Shown: piece after piece, positions 19,270 to 27,186 of the stretch
How positions within the stretch are numbered: the first letter of the stretch is position 1
Layout: each line of letters begins with the position of its first letter
Assembly: GCA_964555675.1 (NCBI GenBank)
Contig: CAZKTU010000012.1
Span: forward strand, 1 to 56,556
Reading direction: 5' to 3'
DNA length: 56,556 nucleotides
Source: CAIWXH01 sp964555675
GTDB taxonomy: Bacteria > Chloroflexota > Chloroflexia > Chloroflexales > Chloroflexaceae
Program-made: the position numbers and the translations under genes
Notes under the pieces: model-generated
Told to the model about the DNA's origin: nothing
The model's input: the letters and a program-made list of their open reading frames with translations, nothing else
Database searches by the model: none

Positions 19270-20238
19270 ATGGACTATAGCCACCTCAATCACTACATAC
19301 CGCCGGTCGCCGAAGGTGTGAGCGACGCCTGGCGTCGCGCTATGGCCCGCCTGGGCGACTATACCTCGCTGGTGGTGCGGGCGGCCAATCTGCGCCCCGA
19401 GGGGGCGATCTTCTACGGACAGACCGAGCAGCACCTGCTCGTGCGCCTCTCGACCCCGGGCGAGCATCTCATCCTGCGCGTCTCGCCCGAGGACGACCTG
19501 GCCGCCCACGTCTTCTTCACGCGCACCATGAGCGGGCAGCAGCTGCCCTCGGTGCGGGTCATCCAGCGCGACCTCTCGCGCACCCTGGTGCCCTTCGCCT
19601 ATACCCTCGAGGCCTTCGTGCCGGGGGTCGCCGCGAGCTCGCTGTGCGAGCCGCACTTGCTGCGGGGCATCGGCCGCCAGAGCGGGCGCGCCCTGCGTCG
19701 GATGCACCGGGTTACTGCTCCCGGCACCGGCCGGCCCAACCCGGCGGGCCGCTGGCCGCACCGGCGCTGGGACGTGACTCTGAAGCAGATCGGGGCCCAG
19801 TTGGCCGCGCCGCCCGCGGACGCCATGGTCTTCGGCGAGGCCGAGCGCGCGGCGGTGGCGGCGCTGATGCACGACCAGCGCCTCGATCTGACCCAGCCCA
19901 CCCTGATGCACGGCGACTTCGGGCCCGATGCGGCCCGCTGCACCGCGGGCCTGCACGTCCACCTCGAAGCGATCGTCGAGCCGGGACGCTGCGTGGGCGG
20001 CGACGGCCTCTTCGACTTGGCCTGCGGGCTCTGCCCCGCCTACCCCGAGGCCTGGCGCGAGGGTCTGCTCGACGGCTACGGTGCGGCCGGGCCCCTCAGC
20101 GAGGCCGAGCGCGAGCGCCTGCCCCTGCTGCGCCTGCTGGCGGCCTACTGGATCGCCTGCCGCCGCTACCTGCGCGCCGAGCCCCACGAGGCCGCCCGCG
20201 ACGAGGCACTCAGATTGCTAGAAGCGGTGGCAGCCTGA
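19270..20238 (+). CDS. APH/choline-kinase-like protein with altered catalytic motifs
   Basis: The 322-residue protein follows the aminoglycoside phosphotransferase fold in length and order: an N-lobe with strand pattern LLVRLSTPGEHLILRVS, a helical C-lobe, and LMHGDFGPD (near residue 217) at the place of the catalytic loop. The usual Asn after HGDxxxxN is absent (Ala/Arg instead). The metal-binding DxD/IDxG segment reads IVEPGRCVGGD with Glu at the Asp position, while GLFDLA is kept. It may be a weak or inactive kinase. It lies 46 bases upstream of the 6-phosphogluconolactonase gene in the same direction, suggesting cotranscription. Confidence 0.65.
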   Translation: MDYSHLNHYIPPVAEGVSDAWRRAMARLGDYTSLVVRAANLRPEGAIFYGQTEQHLLVRLSTPGEHLILRVSPEDDLAAHVFFTRTMSGQQLPSVRVIQRDLSRTLVPFAYTLEAFVPGVAASSLCEPHLLRGIGRQSGRALRRMHRVTAPGTGRPNPAGRWPHRRWDVTLKQIGAQLAAPPADAMVFGEAERAAVAALMHDQRLDLTQPTLMHGDFGPDAARCTAGLHVHLEAIVEPGRCVGGDGLFDLACGLCPAYPEAWREGLLDGYGAAGPLSEAERERLPLLRLLAAYWIACRRYLRAEPHEAARDEALRLLEAVAA

Positions 20239-20284
20239 GGAGCGTGGCCATCGGCCCGCACGTTGATTGCAGTGAGGAGACTCT

Positions 20285-21022
20285 ATGGCCGGCGAGCCCG
20301 AGATTCTGGTCTACCCGACCCTCGACGAGCTGCAGGCGGCCGCCGCCGAGCGCGTGGCCGCGCTGTTGGCGGGGGTGGTCGCCGAGCGCGGGCGGGCCCT
20401 GCTGGCCCTCTCGGGCGGCTCGGCCCCGCCCGGGGTCTTTCGGCGCCTCTGCGACGGGCCGCTGTTCGCGCGGGTGCCCTGGGGGCAGCTGAGCCTGATC
20501 TGGGCCGACGAGCGGGTGGTGCCCTACGACCACCGCGAGAGCAACTACCGCGCGGCCCGCGAGACCCTGCTGGACCACGTGCCCATCCCCTCCGAGCAGG
20601 TCTACCCGGTGGCGACCTACTACGGGCTGGCCAGGGCCGCCGAGGTCTACGACCAGCAGGTCGCCGCCCTGTTCGCGGCCAACGCCGGGCGGCTCGACCT
20701 GGCCTTGCTGGGCATGGGGCCCGATGGGCACACGGCCTCGCTCTTCCCGGGCTTTCCGCAGCTTGCGGCCCCGCCCGAGGCCCTGGTGGTGGCCGTAGAC
20801 GGCTCGCCCAAGCCCCCGCCCGAGCGGGTGACCCTCACCGCCCACGCCCTGAACCGGGCCGACCACGTGATCTTCCTGGTGGCCGGCGCCGACAAGGCCG
20901 CCAAGGTGCGCGCGGCCCTGCGCGGGCCCTACGACCCCCAGAGCACGCCCGCCCAGCTTGTGCGGCCGCCCCAGGGGCATGTGACGTGGATGCTTGATGC
21001 AGCGGCTGCTGCGGAGCTGTAG
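20285..21022 (+). CDS. pgl: 6-phosphogluconolactonase
   Basis: The 245-residue protein matches the DevB/Pgl family in full. It has LALSGGSAPP (near 40), the WADERVVPYDHRESNYR segment (near 75-90) and the LLGMGPDGHTASLFPG block (near 140), which form the phosphosugar site. It hydrolyses 6-phosphogluconolactone to 6-phosphogluconate in the oxidative pentose phosphate pathway in the cytoplasm. The ATG is preceded by GAGGAG. No zwf or gnd gene is nearby, so it appears separate from a pathway operon. Confidence 0.93.
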   Translation: MAGEPEILVYPTLDELQAAAAERVAALLAGVVAERGRALLALSGGSAPPGVFRRLCDGPLFARVPWGQLSLIWADERVVPYDHRESNYRAARETLLDHVPIPSEQVYPVATYYGLARAAEVYDQQVAALFAANAGRLDLALLGMGPDGHTASLFPGFPQLAAPPEALVVAVDGSPKPPPERVTLTAHALNRADHVIFLVAGADKAAKVRAALRGPYDPQSTPAQLVRPPQGHVTWMLDAAAAAEL

Positions 21023-21060
21023 AGCTTGCAGGGCCTGGCCCTGCTACCCACTTTGTCGCA

Positions 21061-21078
21061 GGGAGGGCAAGCCCTCCC
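21061..21078. repeat. GGGAGGGC palindrome
   Basis: Perfect 8-bp stem with two-base loop, part of the dispersed family also at 8632, 21121 and 46030. Confidence 0.6.
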
Positions 21079-21120
21079 CGCACCCCTTGCGCGCAGGGGC
21101 TGCGCCCCCCATTCTTCGCA

Positions 21121-21144
21121 GGGAGGGCCGCCGCCGGCCCTCCC
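21121..21144. repeat. GGGAGGGC palindrome, longer-loop version
   Basis: The same arms with extra CG-rich bases in the loop, 60 bases after the previous copy. Confidence 0.6.
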
Positions 21145-21391
21145 CGCACCCCACCCGCGCGAGGGCTGCGCCCTTCGAACCCGGAAAGAGCTGGCTCTGC
21201 CGTGCCGCTGGCCCTGCTGTTCTGCCCCGTGGGCGCTGCCGTCGGGTCGCCCTGGCGCGCCAGAGGTTCTTACCGACGTAGTCGCCCAGGCTACCTCGGG
21301 CCGGTGCCAGCTTGCCTCGACCTGATTGGGCTTCCTGCGCCTCGTCGGCAGGGGACGCCCCTGCGGCAGGCCTGGCAACGGATACCGGACG

Positions 21392-23023
21392 TCAGTCCGG
21401 AAACAGCTCGTCGATCTCCTCCTGGGGGGAGAGCACCGGCGTGGGGAAGGGCGTGATCGTCGCGCTGCGGCGCGGCTCGCGGCGCTGCACGGCGGCGTAG
21501 AGCGCGTCGTCGTAGGGGCGGGTGCGGATGACCACGGGCATGGGCACGGCGTGGCCGAGCACCAAGGCCTGCTGCTTGCTGTCGAGCGAGGCCAGGATCG
21601 ACTTGAGGCCGGCCCCGCCGCTCACCCCGGTGAAGACCGCGTCGATGTCCTTCTCGTCGTTGAGCAGGGCGGTGATGCGCGTGCCGAGCTGGCTCATCAC
21701 CTCGTTGTCGATCGACGAGGGGCGCTGGTCGACCACCAGCAGAGTCACGCTGTATTTGCGCAGCTCGCGGGCGATCGTGCCGAAGATCGTCTGGCGGGCC
21801 GTCTGCGGGTTGAGGAACTTGTGGGCTTCCTCGATCGTGATCATGAGCGGCCTGGGCTTGTCGGCCTCGTTCTTCGACTGCAGGTAGCGCTCGGTGCGCT
21901 CGATCCAGCGCCGATGGATGCGCCGGGTGACCAGGTTGGCCACCAGCATATAGGCCAGGCTGCCGCCGTTGGCCCCGAACTCGAGCACCACGTGGCGCCC
22001 CGCGGCCAGGGCCTCGATCAGGCGGTCGATCGACGAGAAGTCGGCCTCGTCGCGCACGAAGCTCAGGCGGCGCACCTGGCTCAGCTTGCGCTTGAGCGCG
22101 CTGATCGCCCCGGCGTGGGCCCCGCTGCTCTCGGCGAAGGCGGCCACTCCGTCGCTGTCCATGTCGAGCAGGGCCCGCAGCCAGCCCTTCTTGAAGCGGT
22201 CGAAGAGCAGGTAGGCCGACTCGGTGGCGGTCGCGCTCAGGTTCAGCTCCTCGGCCAGCAGGGTCACATCCTCGACCTCGATCTGGTCGAGCCCGATGAT
22301 CACCTCGCCGTCGACCTGGCTGCGCCGCCCGGCCTGCGAGTCGATCGTATAGACCAGCACCTCGCTGCCGAAGAGCTGGCGCAGGCCCTTGACAAAGCCC
22401 CCGCCCTCCGAGCGGGTCTCCCAGCCGTACTCGCTGTGCATGTCGAAGATCAGGTTGCTGGCGATGCCCGCGTGGATGGCCCCGCAGAGCAGCAGGCGGG
22501 TGAGGAAGCTCTTGCCGGTGCCGCTCTTGCCGAAGATGCCGTTCGAGCGCTCGACCAGGCGGGCCAGGTTCAGGCAGACCGGGACGTTCATGTCGAGCGG
22601 TTGGCCGATCTCGAAGAAGTTGCCGCCCTCGCCGCCGAAGACCCTGGTGAAGTCCTCTTCGCGGGCCTCAAAGACGTGCGAGAAGTGGCGCGGGATGGTC
22701 TTCACCGGCAGCATGCCCTGCTCGGTATCGGTGGGCAGCATCAGGCGCGGCATTAGGGCCAGGGTGCCGTAGGTTGAGGTGCCCGCCAGCACTTCGTGGA
22801 TGAAAGCATCGCCATTGGGCGGGTCAATCAGGACCTTCTGGTTAGTTGCCTCGAGCACAACATCGGTGATCATGGAGAAGAACTCGTGCTTCTCGCCCTG
22901 GATGACCACAAACTTGCCCACGCGCATATCTTCGACGCTCTCGCGCGCCTCGAGGCGGGCCGTAAGCCCCTCGACCAGCGAGCCGCTGGTGATCACGCCA
23001 AGTCGATTGCGGGGTTGCGGCAT
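21392..23023 (-). CDS. HerA-type ATPase (DUF87/FtsK-HerA superfamily)
   Basis: The 543-residue protein has an N-terminal beta-rich HAS-barrel-like region (to about 150), then the P-loop GKSGTGKSF (near residue 170) and a Walker B-like ITIEEAHKF (near 395). A conserved VVDQRPSSI segment follows near 430. Archaeal HerA pumps DNA with the nuclease NurA in end resection. Bacterial homologues serve DNA repair or defence. No NurA or other nuclease is adjacent, so the partner is unknown here. The start has GGAGAGGAG upstream. It is transcribed divergently from the receiver-domain gene. Confidence 0.85.
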   Translation of the reverse strand: MPQPRNRLGVITSGSLVEGLTARLEARESVEDMRVGKFVVIQGEKHEFFSMITDVVLEATNQKVLIDPPNGDAFIHEVLAGTSTYGTLALMPRLMLPTDTEQGMLPVKTIPRHFSHVFEAREEDFTRVFGGEGGNFFEIGQPLDMNVPVCLNLARLVERSNGIFGKSGTGKSFLTRLLLCGAIHAGIASNLIFDMHSEYGWETRSEGGGFVKGLRQLFGSEVLVYTIDSQAGRRSQVDGEVIIGLDQIEVEDVTLLAEELNLSATATESAYLLFDRFKKGWLRALLDMDSDGVAAFAESSGAHAGAISALKRKLSQVRRLSFVRDEADFSSIDRLIEALAAGRHVVLEFGANGGSLAYMLVANLVTRRIHRRWIERTERYLQSKNEADKPRPLMITIEEAHKFLNPQTARQTIFGTIARELRKYSVTLLVVDQRPSSIDNEVMSQLGTRITALLNDEKDIDAVFTGVSGGAGLKSILASLDSKQQALVLGHAVPMPVVIRTRPYDDALYAAVQRREPRRSATITPFPTPVLSPQEEIDELFPD

Positions 23024-23054
23024 TGGTCGCTCCTCTCCAGATGGCTATAGCACA

Positions 23055-23063
23055 AATATACCA
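23055..23063 (-). promoter_or_regulatory. Extended -10 promoter for HerA-like gene
   Basis: On the minus strand TGG is directly followed by TATATT, about 30 bases before the ATG at 23023. Confidence 0.45.
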
Positions 23064-23159
23064 CACCCGGATAAAATCTTCTTGTTGCGCCCGGCGCGAA
23101 ATTGGCCATCTCCCCCGTTATTATCTATCCCCGTCGATTGACGGAGCGCCAAGGGGCCG

Positions 23160-23534
23160 ATGATGGAGCACACGACGCCAATGCGGGTCCTACTGGTCGA
23201 GGATGAGATTGATGTGCGCGGTTTCTTCGCCCGCGCCCTGGCCCATATGTGGCCCGCCCTCGAGGTGGTCACGGCCGCAAATGGCTGCGAGGCCCTCGAT
23301 CTGCTGCGCGGCGGGCAGTTCGACCTGGTGCTCAGCGACCAGCGTATGCCCAAGATGACCGGGCTCGAGCTGCTCACGGCCGTGCGCGCCTGGTCGCAGG
23401 TGCCCTTCCTGCTGATCTCGGCCGACCGCAGCGTCGAGGTGGCCGCCTACGCCGCCGGGGCCAATGCCTTCCTCTCAAAGCCGATCGGCCTCGATGGCCT
23501 GCGGGCCGCCGTCGCCCGCTACTTATTCTGCTGA
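23160..23534 (+). CDS. Single-domain response regulator (CheY-like receiver)
   Basis: The 124-residue protein is only a receiver domain. It has the acidic pocket VEDEID (near 12-17), the phospho-acceptor Asp in LVLSDQRMPKMTG (near 60), and the conserved Lys in FLSKPIG (near 108). There is no output domain, so it must act by protein contact or as a phosphate relay. No histidine kinase is adjacent. Two consecutive ATG codons leave the exact start open. Confidence 0.88.
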   Translation: MMEHTTPMRVLLVEDEIDVRGFFARALAHMWPALEVVTAANGCEALDLLRGGQFDLVLSDQRMPKMTGLELLTAVRAWSQVPFLLISADRSVEVAAYAAGANAFLSKPIGLDGLRAAVARYLFC

Positions 23535-23608
23535 GCCACCCCGCTAGGGGCCACCCTGTTCTGCGCTATACTGCTCCTATTGGTCCTCTGAGCAAAGGTG
23601 GCGCAGCC

Positions 23609-24388
23609 ATGAGCATCCCCCGCTACGACGGCTATATCTTCGACCTCGACGGTACGATCTACCTGGGCGACATAGTCCTGCCCGGAGCCCTCGAGCTCCT
23701 CGCTACCTTGCGCGCCGAGGGCCGGAAGGTCGCCTTCCTCTCGAATAACCCGACCAAGACCCGCGAGCAGTACGTGACGAAGCTGCGCGCCATGGGCGCC
23801 CAGGTCGAGCTGGCCGAGGTGGTCAACTCCTCCCACGTGATGGTGCAGTGGCTGCTCGAGCACGCGCCCGGGGCGACCCTCTTCGTCTGCGGCGAGCAGC
23901 CCCTGATCGGCGAGCTCGCCGCGGCGGGCTTCCCCCTGAGCGAGCGGGCCGGCGAGATCGCCTATGTGGTGGCCTCGTTCGACCGCACCTTCACCTACCA
24001 TAAGCTGCAGGTGGCCTTCGACGCGATCCGGGCCGGCGCGCGCCTGGTCGCCACCAACCCCGACCGCTTCTGCCCTGTGCCGGGGGGCGGCGAACCCGAC
24101 GCCGCGGCGATTATCGCCGCGATCGAGGCCTGCACCAACACCCGCTGCGAGGTCAACGTCGGCAAGCCCTCGCCAATCATGGCTCGCACAGTTAGCGCGA
24201 TGCTCGGCCTGCCCCCCGAGCGCTGCCTGATGGTTGGTGACCGCCTGATGACCGACATCGCGATGGGCGCCGGGGCCGGCATGGCCACCCTGCTGGTGCT
24301 CACCGGCGACAGTGGCCGCGCCGACCTGCCAGACGCGCCCGCCCAGCCCACCTATATTGCCGAGACCCTGCTCGAGGTGCTGGCCTGA
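23609..24388 (+). CDS. NagD-like HAD-IIA phosphatase
   Basis: The 259-residue protein carries HAD motif I FDLDGTIYLGD (near 10-20), motif II in FLSNNPTKT (near 45-53), the motif III Lys in VGKPSP (near 188) and motif IV VGDRLMTDIAMG (near 210-221). A cap domain sits between motifs II and III, as in NagD/p-nitrophenylphosphatase-type HAD-IIA enzymes, which dephosphorylate small sugar or nucleotide phosphates. The substrate is unknown. AAAGGTGG precedes the ATG at 23609; longer upstream frames lack a ribosome site. Confidence 0.88.
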   Translation: MSIPRYDGYIFDLDGTIYLGDIVLPGALELLATLRAEGRKVAFLSNNPTKTREQYVTKLRAMGAQVELAEVVNSSHVMVQWLLEHAPGATLFVCGEQPLIGELAAAGFPLSERAGEIAYVVASFDRTFTYHKLQVAFDAIRAGARLVATNPDRFCPVPGGGEPDAAAIIAAIEACTNTRCEVNVGKPSPIMARTVSAMLGLPPERCLMVGDRLMTDIAMGAGAGMATLLVLTGDSGRADLPDAPAQPTYIAETLLEVLA

Positions 24389-24404
24389 GGTGAGGAAATT
24401 GCTC

Positions 24405-24433
24405 TTGACGCGGCCGGGGACAAGGTCTAAACT
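24405..24433 (+). promoter_or_regulatory. Sigma-70-type promoter for small ORF
   Basis: TTGACG (24405-24410) and TAAACT (24428-24433) are separated by exactly 17 bases. The start codon follows 28 bases later. Confidence 0.7.
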
Positions 24434-24461
24434 AGCAGGAGATCAATGGAGAGGAGAGACC

Positions 24462-24695
24462 ATGACCCCCGTGCGTCCGAACACCCACCCCCAGATGCCC
24501 CCGATGGCCATGGCCCTCACCGGCGATGGCAGCCTCGAGGGTGCCTGGCCCACCGCGATGCGCGCCCTCCTCCTGCTCACCGAGGCCGCCCACGCTGGCG
24601 ACCCGCTCCTCGCCCGGCTCTCCGACGATGACCTCGCCCTGTTGCGCGCCTCGATGGCTCGCCTGGCCGGCGCCGAGCCCACCTCGGCCGCCTGA
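24462..24695 (+). CDS. Small hypothetical protein, 77 residues
   Basis: The short frame has its own promoter, a GGAGAGGAG ribosome site and a downstream terminator, so it is a well-defined transcription unit. The product has a Pro/Met-rich start and a helical second half with Leu- and Asp-rich pattern (SDDDLALLRASMARL). I do not recognise the family. It could be a small regulatory or structural protein. Confidence 0.6.
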   Translation: MTPVRPNTHPQMPPMAMALTGDGSLEGAWPTAMRALLLLTEAAHAGDPLLARLSDDDLALLRASMARLAGAEPTSAA

Positions 24696-24731
24696 GCCCG
24701 GCCCCCCAGGGGAACGTCCGATACCGAAAGA

Positions 24732-24773
24732 CCGCCGCTCGACGCCAAGCAGTGACGTTGAGCGGCGGTTTTT
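24732..24773 (+). terminator. Rho-independent terminator
   Basis: CCGCCGCTC pairs perfectly with GAGCGGCGG and is followed by TTTTT, directly after the small ORF. Confidence 0.85.
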
Positions 24774-24863
24774 GCTGTACCCTGTAGTCTGCAATGCCGG
24801 CACCAATTTGCGTTCATGCTCGTGGACTCTTCTGCTAAGTCGTAGCTGAAAGCGAAGCAGCCA

Positions 24864-26981
24864 ATGGTTCGGCATCGTCACCTCGTCATCGTGGTGTTGC
24901 TCGGAATTGCTCTCGTGCTCGCCGGGTGCGGTTCAGGTTCTGCATCCCAGCAGCCTGCCACTGCAGTAGCGTCTGCGCCGGAGGGGTCGCCGGTGATCCG
25001 CGTTATCGACTCGGGCGCGCCGATTCAGAAGCCGCTCTCAGAAGAGGTCATCCCACAGAATAACTGCCGGGGTAACTCGCCTGTGTCAAATCTGGTCGAG
25101 CGCTCGCGCACCATTAGTCGCTCGGCTGAGCTTGGCGGTGGGGCGACGATTAGTGGGAGTGGCGAGGTTGGCGTGCCGGGTATCGGCGGTGTTCAAGTCG
25201 GTGCCGAAATTGCTGCCACTTATAATACATCGTATGGCGAAGAAGAGACAGTCAGTCGCAACATCACGCTTACGGCGAAGGAGGGTAGTAGCCTGAACCA
25301 TCGGGTGCGGCAGTATGAACTCTGGCGTAGCGGCGAAGTGGTCATCAGCGTCGGAGACGACGAGTTAGCCCGTTACCCCTACGAGTTTCGCACCGACTTT
25401 GGGCTTGAGCTCGTCGATGTTCAGCCGATCGATTGTTCTACAACCTCGACGGCCAGTCCCGCGCCAAGTGTTGCCCCGACGGCCCCTCCGACGAGCGCCC
25501 CTCCGACGAGCGCCCCCGCGCCGACAGGTACAGCGACCCAGCCCGCGCCTGCTGCCAGCCCCGTTGCAGGCGAACCCACGGCTCAGCCGCCCCTCCCGGA
25601 GCCGCCAATTGCCACTGACATCCCCGGCTCGCCCTTGCCCCTTGACACCGAAGTGAAGTCTGTCCTCGACGCGGAGACCAGGCCGATCGAGGTGTATAGC
25701 GTCGGGCTGAAGGCTGGCCAGAAGGTGCGTATCGTAGTCAAGAGCGACAAGCGCACGTTTATCGGTTACGCCAACCCCGACCAGGCCTCGTTTAATGGCA
25801 ACTCTGGGGTGTCACTCTGTGACTACGCTACCGCCTGCGCCGAAGTTTTTGCCGTTGCTGTAGACGGCGTCTACCATGTGCGCGTCTCGACCGATCAGCC
25901 AGGGGTCTCCTACTCGCTGCTGGTCTCGATCGAAGGTGAGATCCCTGTCACGACCACACCCGGCGATATCCCCGGCGTGCCCCTCGCGCTCGGCCAGAGC
26001 ATTTCGTCAGTGCTTGACGTGCAGACCAAGCCGATGGACGTGTTTAGTGTCAATCTAGAAGCCGGCCAGAAGGTGCGGGTGCTGGTGAAGAGCGACAAGC
26101 GCACCTTCATCGGCTACGCCAACCCCGACCAGGCCTCGTTTAACGGCAATGCCGGCGTGTCCCTATGTGATTACGCTACCGCCTGCGCCGAGGTCTTCGC
26201 CGTGGCTGTCGGCGGAACCTACTACATCCGTGTCTCGACCGATCAGGCGGCTGTGCCCTATTCGCTCACTGTTTCAATTGAAAGCACGGCCGAACTGCCC
26301 GCGACAGAAAGTGATATCCCCGGCGTGCCCCTCGCGCTCGGTCAGACGGTCACGTCCATCCTCGATTTCCAGACCAAGCCGCTCGACGCCTTCAGTGTTG
26401 ACCTCGAGGCAGGCCAGAAGGTGCGGGTGCTGGTGAAGAGCGACAAGCGCACCTTCATCGGCTACGCCAATCCTGACCAGGCCTCGTTTAATGGCAATTC
26501 CGGGGTGACCCTCTGTAACTACGCTACAGCCTGCGCCGAGGTCTTCGCCGTGGCTGTCGGCGGAACCTATTACATCCGTGTCTCGACCGATCAGGCGGCA
26601 GTGCCCTATTCGCTTACTGTTTCAATTGATGGAACGACGCCGGCACCCGCAACGGCGAGCGACATCCCCGGCGTGCCGTTAGCCTTCGGCCAGCCCGTCT
26701 CGTCAGTGCTGGATGTTCAGACGAAGCCGGTGGATGTCTTTAGCGTCGACCTCGAGGCTGGTCAGAAGGTGCGGGTGCTGGTGAAGAGCGACAAGCGCAC
26801 CTTTATCGGCTACGCCAACCCCGACCAGGCCTCATTCGCCAGTGAGCGTGGCACTGACCTCTGCAATTATGCCACCGCGTGCTCCGAACTGCTCACGGCC
26901 GCCGCTGCTGGAACCTATTACCTTCGGATTGGCACCGATCAAGCGGGAGTGATTTATACGGTCACGGTTAATCCGGAATAA
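24864..26981 (+). CDS. Lipoprotein with four tandem PPC-like beta domains
   Basis: The 705-residue protein has a signal peptide with lipobox LAGC (Cys21). Residues about 55-190 form a Gly/Ser/Thr-rich domain with alternating polar pattern (NTSYGEEETVSRNITL) that resembles beta-rich aerolysin-like or fibre domains, but I cannot assign it. A P/T/A-rich linker (about 193-250) follows. The rest is four repeats of 116 residues starting DIPGxPL, resembling bacterial pre-peptidase C-terminal (PPC) domains, each with FSVxLEAGQKV and the YANPDQASF block. Repeats begin at 25617, 25965, 26313 and 26661. The protein is probably displayed outside the cell. Function unknown. Confidence 0.75.
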   Translation: MVRHRHLVIVVLLGIALVLAGCGSGSASQQPATAVASAPEGSPVIRVIDSGAPIQKPLSEEVIPQNNCRGNSPVSNLVERSRTISRSAELGGGATISGSGEVGVPGIGGVQVGAEIAATYNTSYGEEETVSRNITLTAKEGSSLNHRVRQYELWRSGEVVISVGDDELARYPYEFRTDFGLELVDVQPIDCSTTSTASPAPSVAPTAPPTSAPPTSAPAPTGTATQPAPAASPVAGEPTAQPPLPEPPIATDIPGSPLPLDTEVKSVLDAETRPIEVYSVGLKAGQKVRIVVKSDKRTFIGYANPDQASFNGNSGVSLCDYATACAEVFAVAVDGVYHVRVSTDQPGVSYSLLVSIEGEIPVTTTPGDIPGVPLALGQSISSVLDVQTKPMDVFSVNLEAGQKVRVLVKSDKRTFIGYANPDQASFNGNAGVSLCDYATACAEVFAVAVGGTYYIRVSTDQAAVPYSLTVSIESTAELPATESDIPGVPLALGQTVTSILDFQTKPLDAFSVDLEAGQKVRVLVKSDKRTFIGYANPDQASFNGNSGVTLCNYATACAEVFAVAVGGTYYIRVSTDQAAVPYSLTVSIDGTTPAPATASDIPGVPLAFGQPVSSVLDVQTKPVDVFSVDLEAGQKVRVLVKSDKRTFIGYANPDQASFASERGTDLCNYATACSELLTAAAAGTYYLRIGTDQAGVIYTVTVNPE
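25617..26981 (+). repeat. Four tandem 348-bp coding repeats (last one 321 bp)
   Basis: Units start at 25617, 25965, 26313 and 26661, a period of exactly 348 bases. Units 2 and 3 share long identical DNA stretches, while the first and last are more diverged, pointing to recent internal duplication or gene conversion. Confidence 0.9.
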
Positions 26982-27080
26982 GAGTTCAGTTTTCCCTGCT
27001 CTTGCCACAGTTGGCGGCTCAGGGCTGATCGGCATCACGTGTAGGCTTGCCCTGTCAGGCGGGATTGGGTACAGTTCCAG

Positions 27081-27126
27081 CGACCGCCGCTCGACGATCG
27101 GCCAGATCGTCAGGCGGCGGTCGTTT
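27081..27126 (+). terminator. Terminator hairpin
   Basis: An outer 10-bp stem (CGACCGCCGC / GCGGCGGTCG) and an inner 7-bp stem (GACGATC / GATCGTC) are followed by TTT. It resembles the terminator at 24732 in its GACCGCCGCTCGA arm. Confidence 0.7.
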
Positions 27127-27142
27127 GTGTGTGCGAGGATTG

Positions 27143-27151
27143 TGGTACAGT
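27143..27151 (+). promoter_or_regulatory. Extended -10 promoter for DsbA-like selenoprotein gene
   Basis: TGG is followed directly by TACAGT, 35 bases before the ATG at 27187. The -35 region is weak. Confidence 0.4.
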
Positions 27152-27186
27152 GTCAGCGGCCGCCGCTTGAGCTTGGAGTGCCGAAG

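Larger units (their letters stand above)
21023..21391. other. Intergenic with two hairpin-rich repeat units
   Basis: No frame looks coding. Two related units, exactly 60 bases apart, each combine a GGGAGGGC palindrome with a following GC-rich inverted repeat (GGGGCTGCGCCCC-like). The stretch separates the convergent pgl and HerA-like genes and probably ends transcription from both sides. The remainder to 21391 shows nothing recognisable. Confidence 0.55.
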
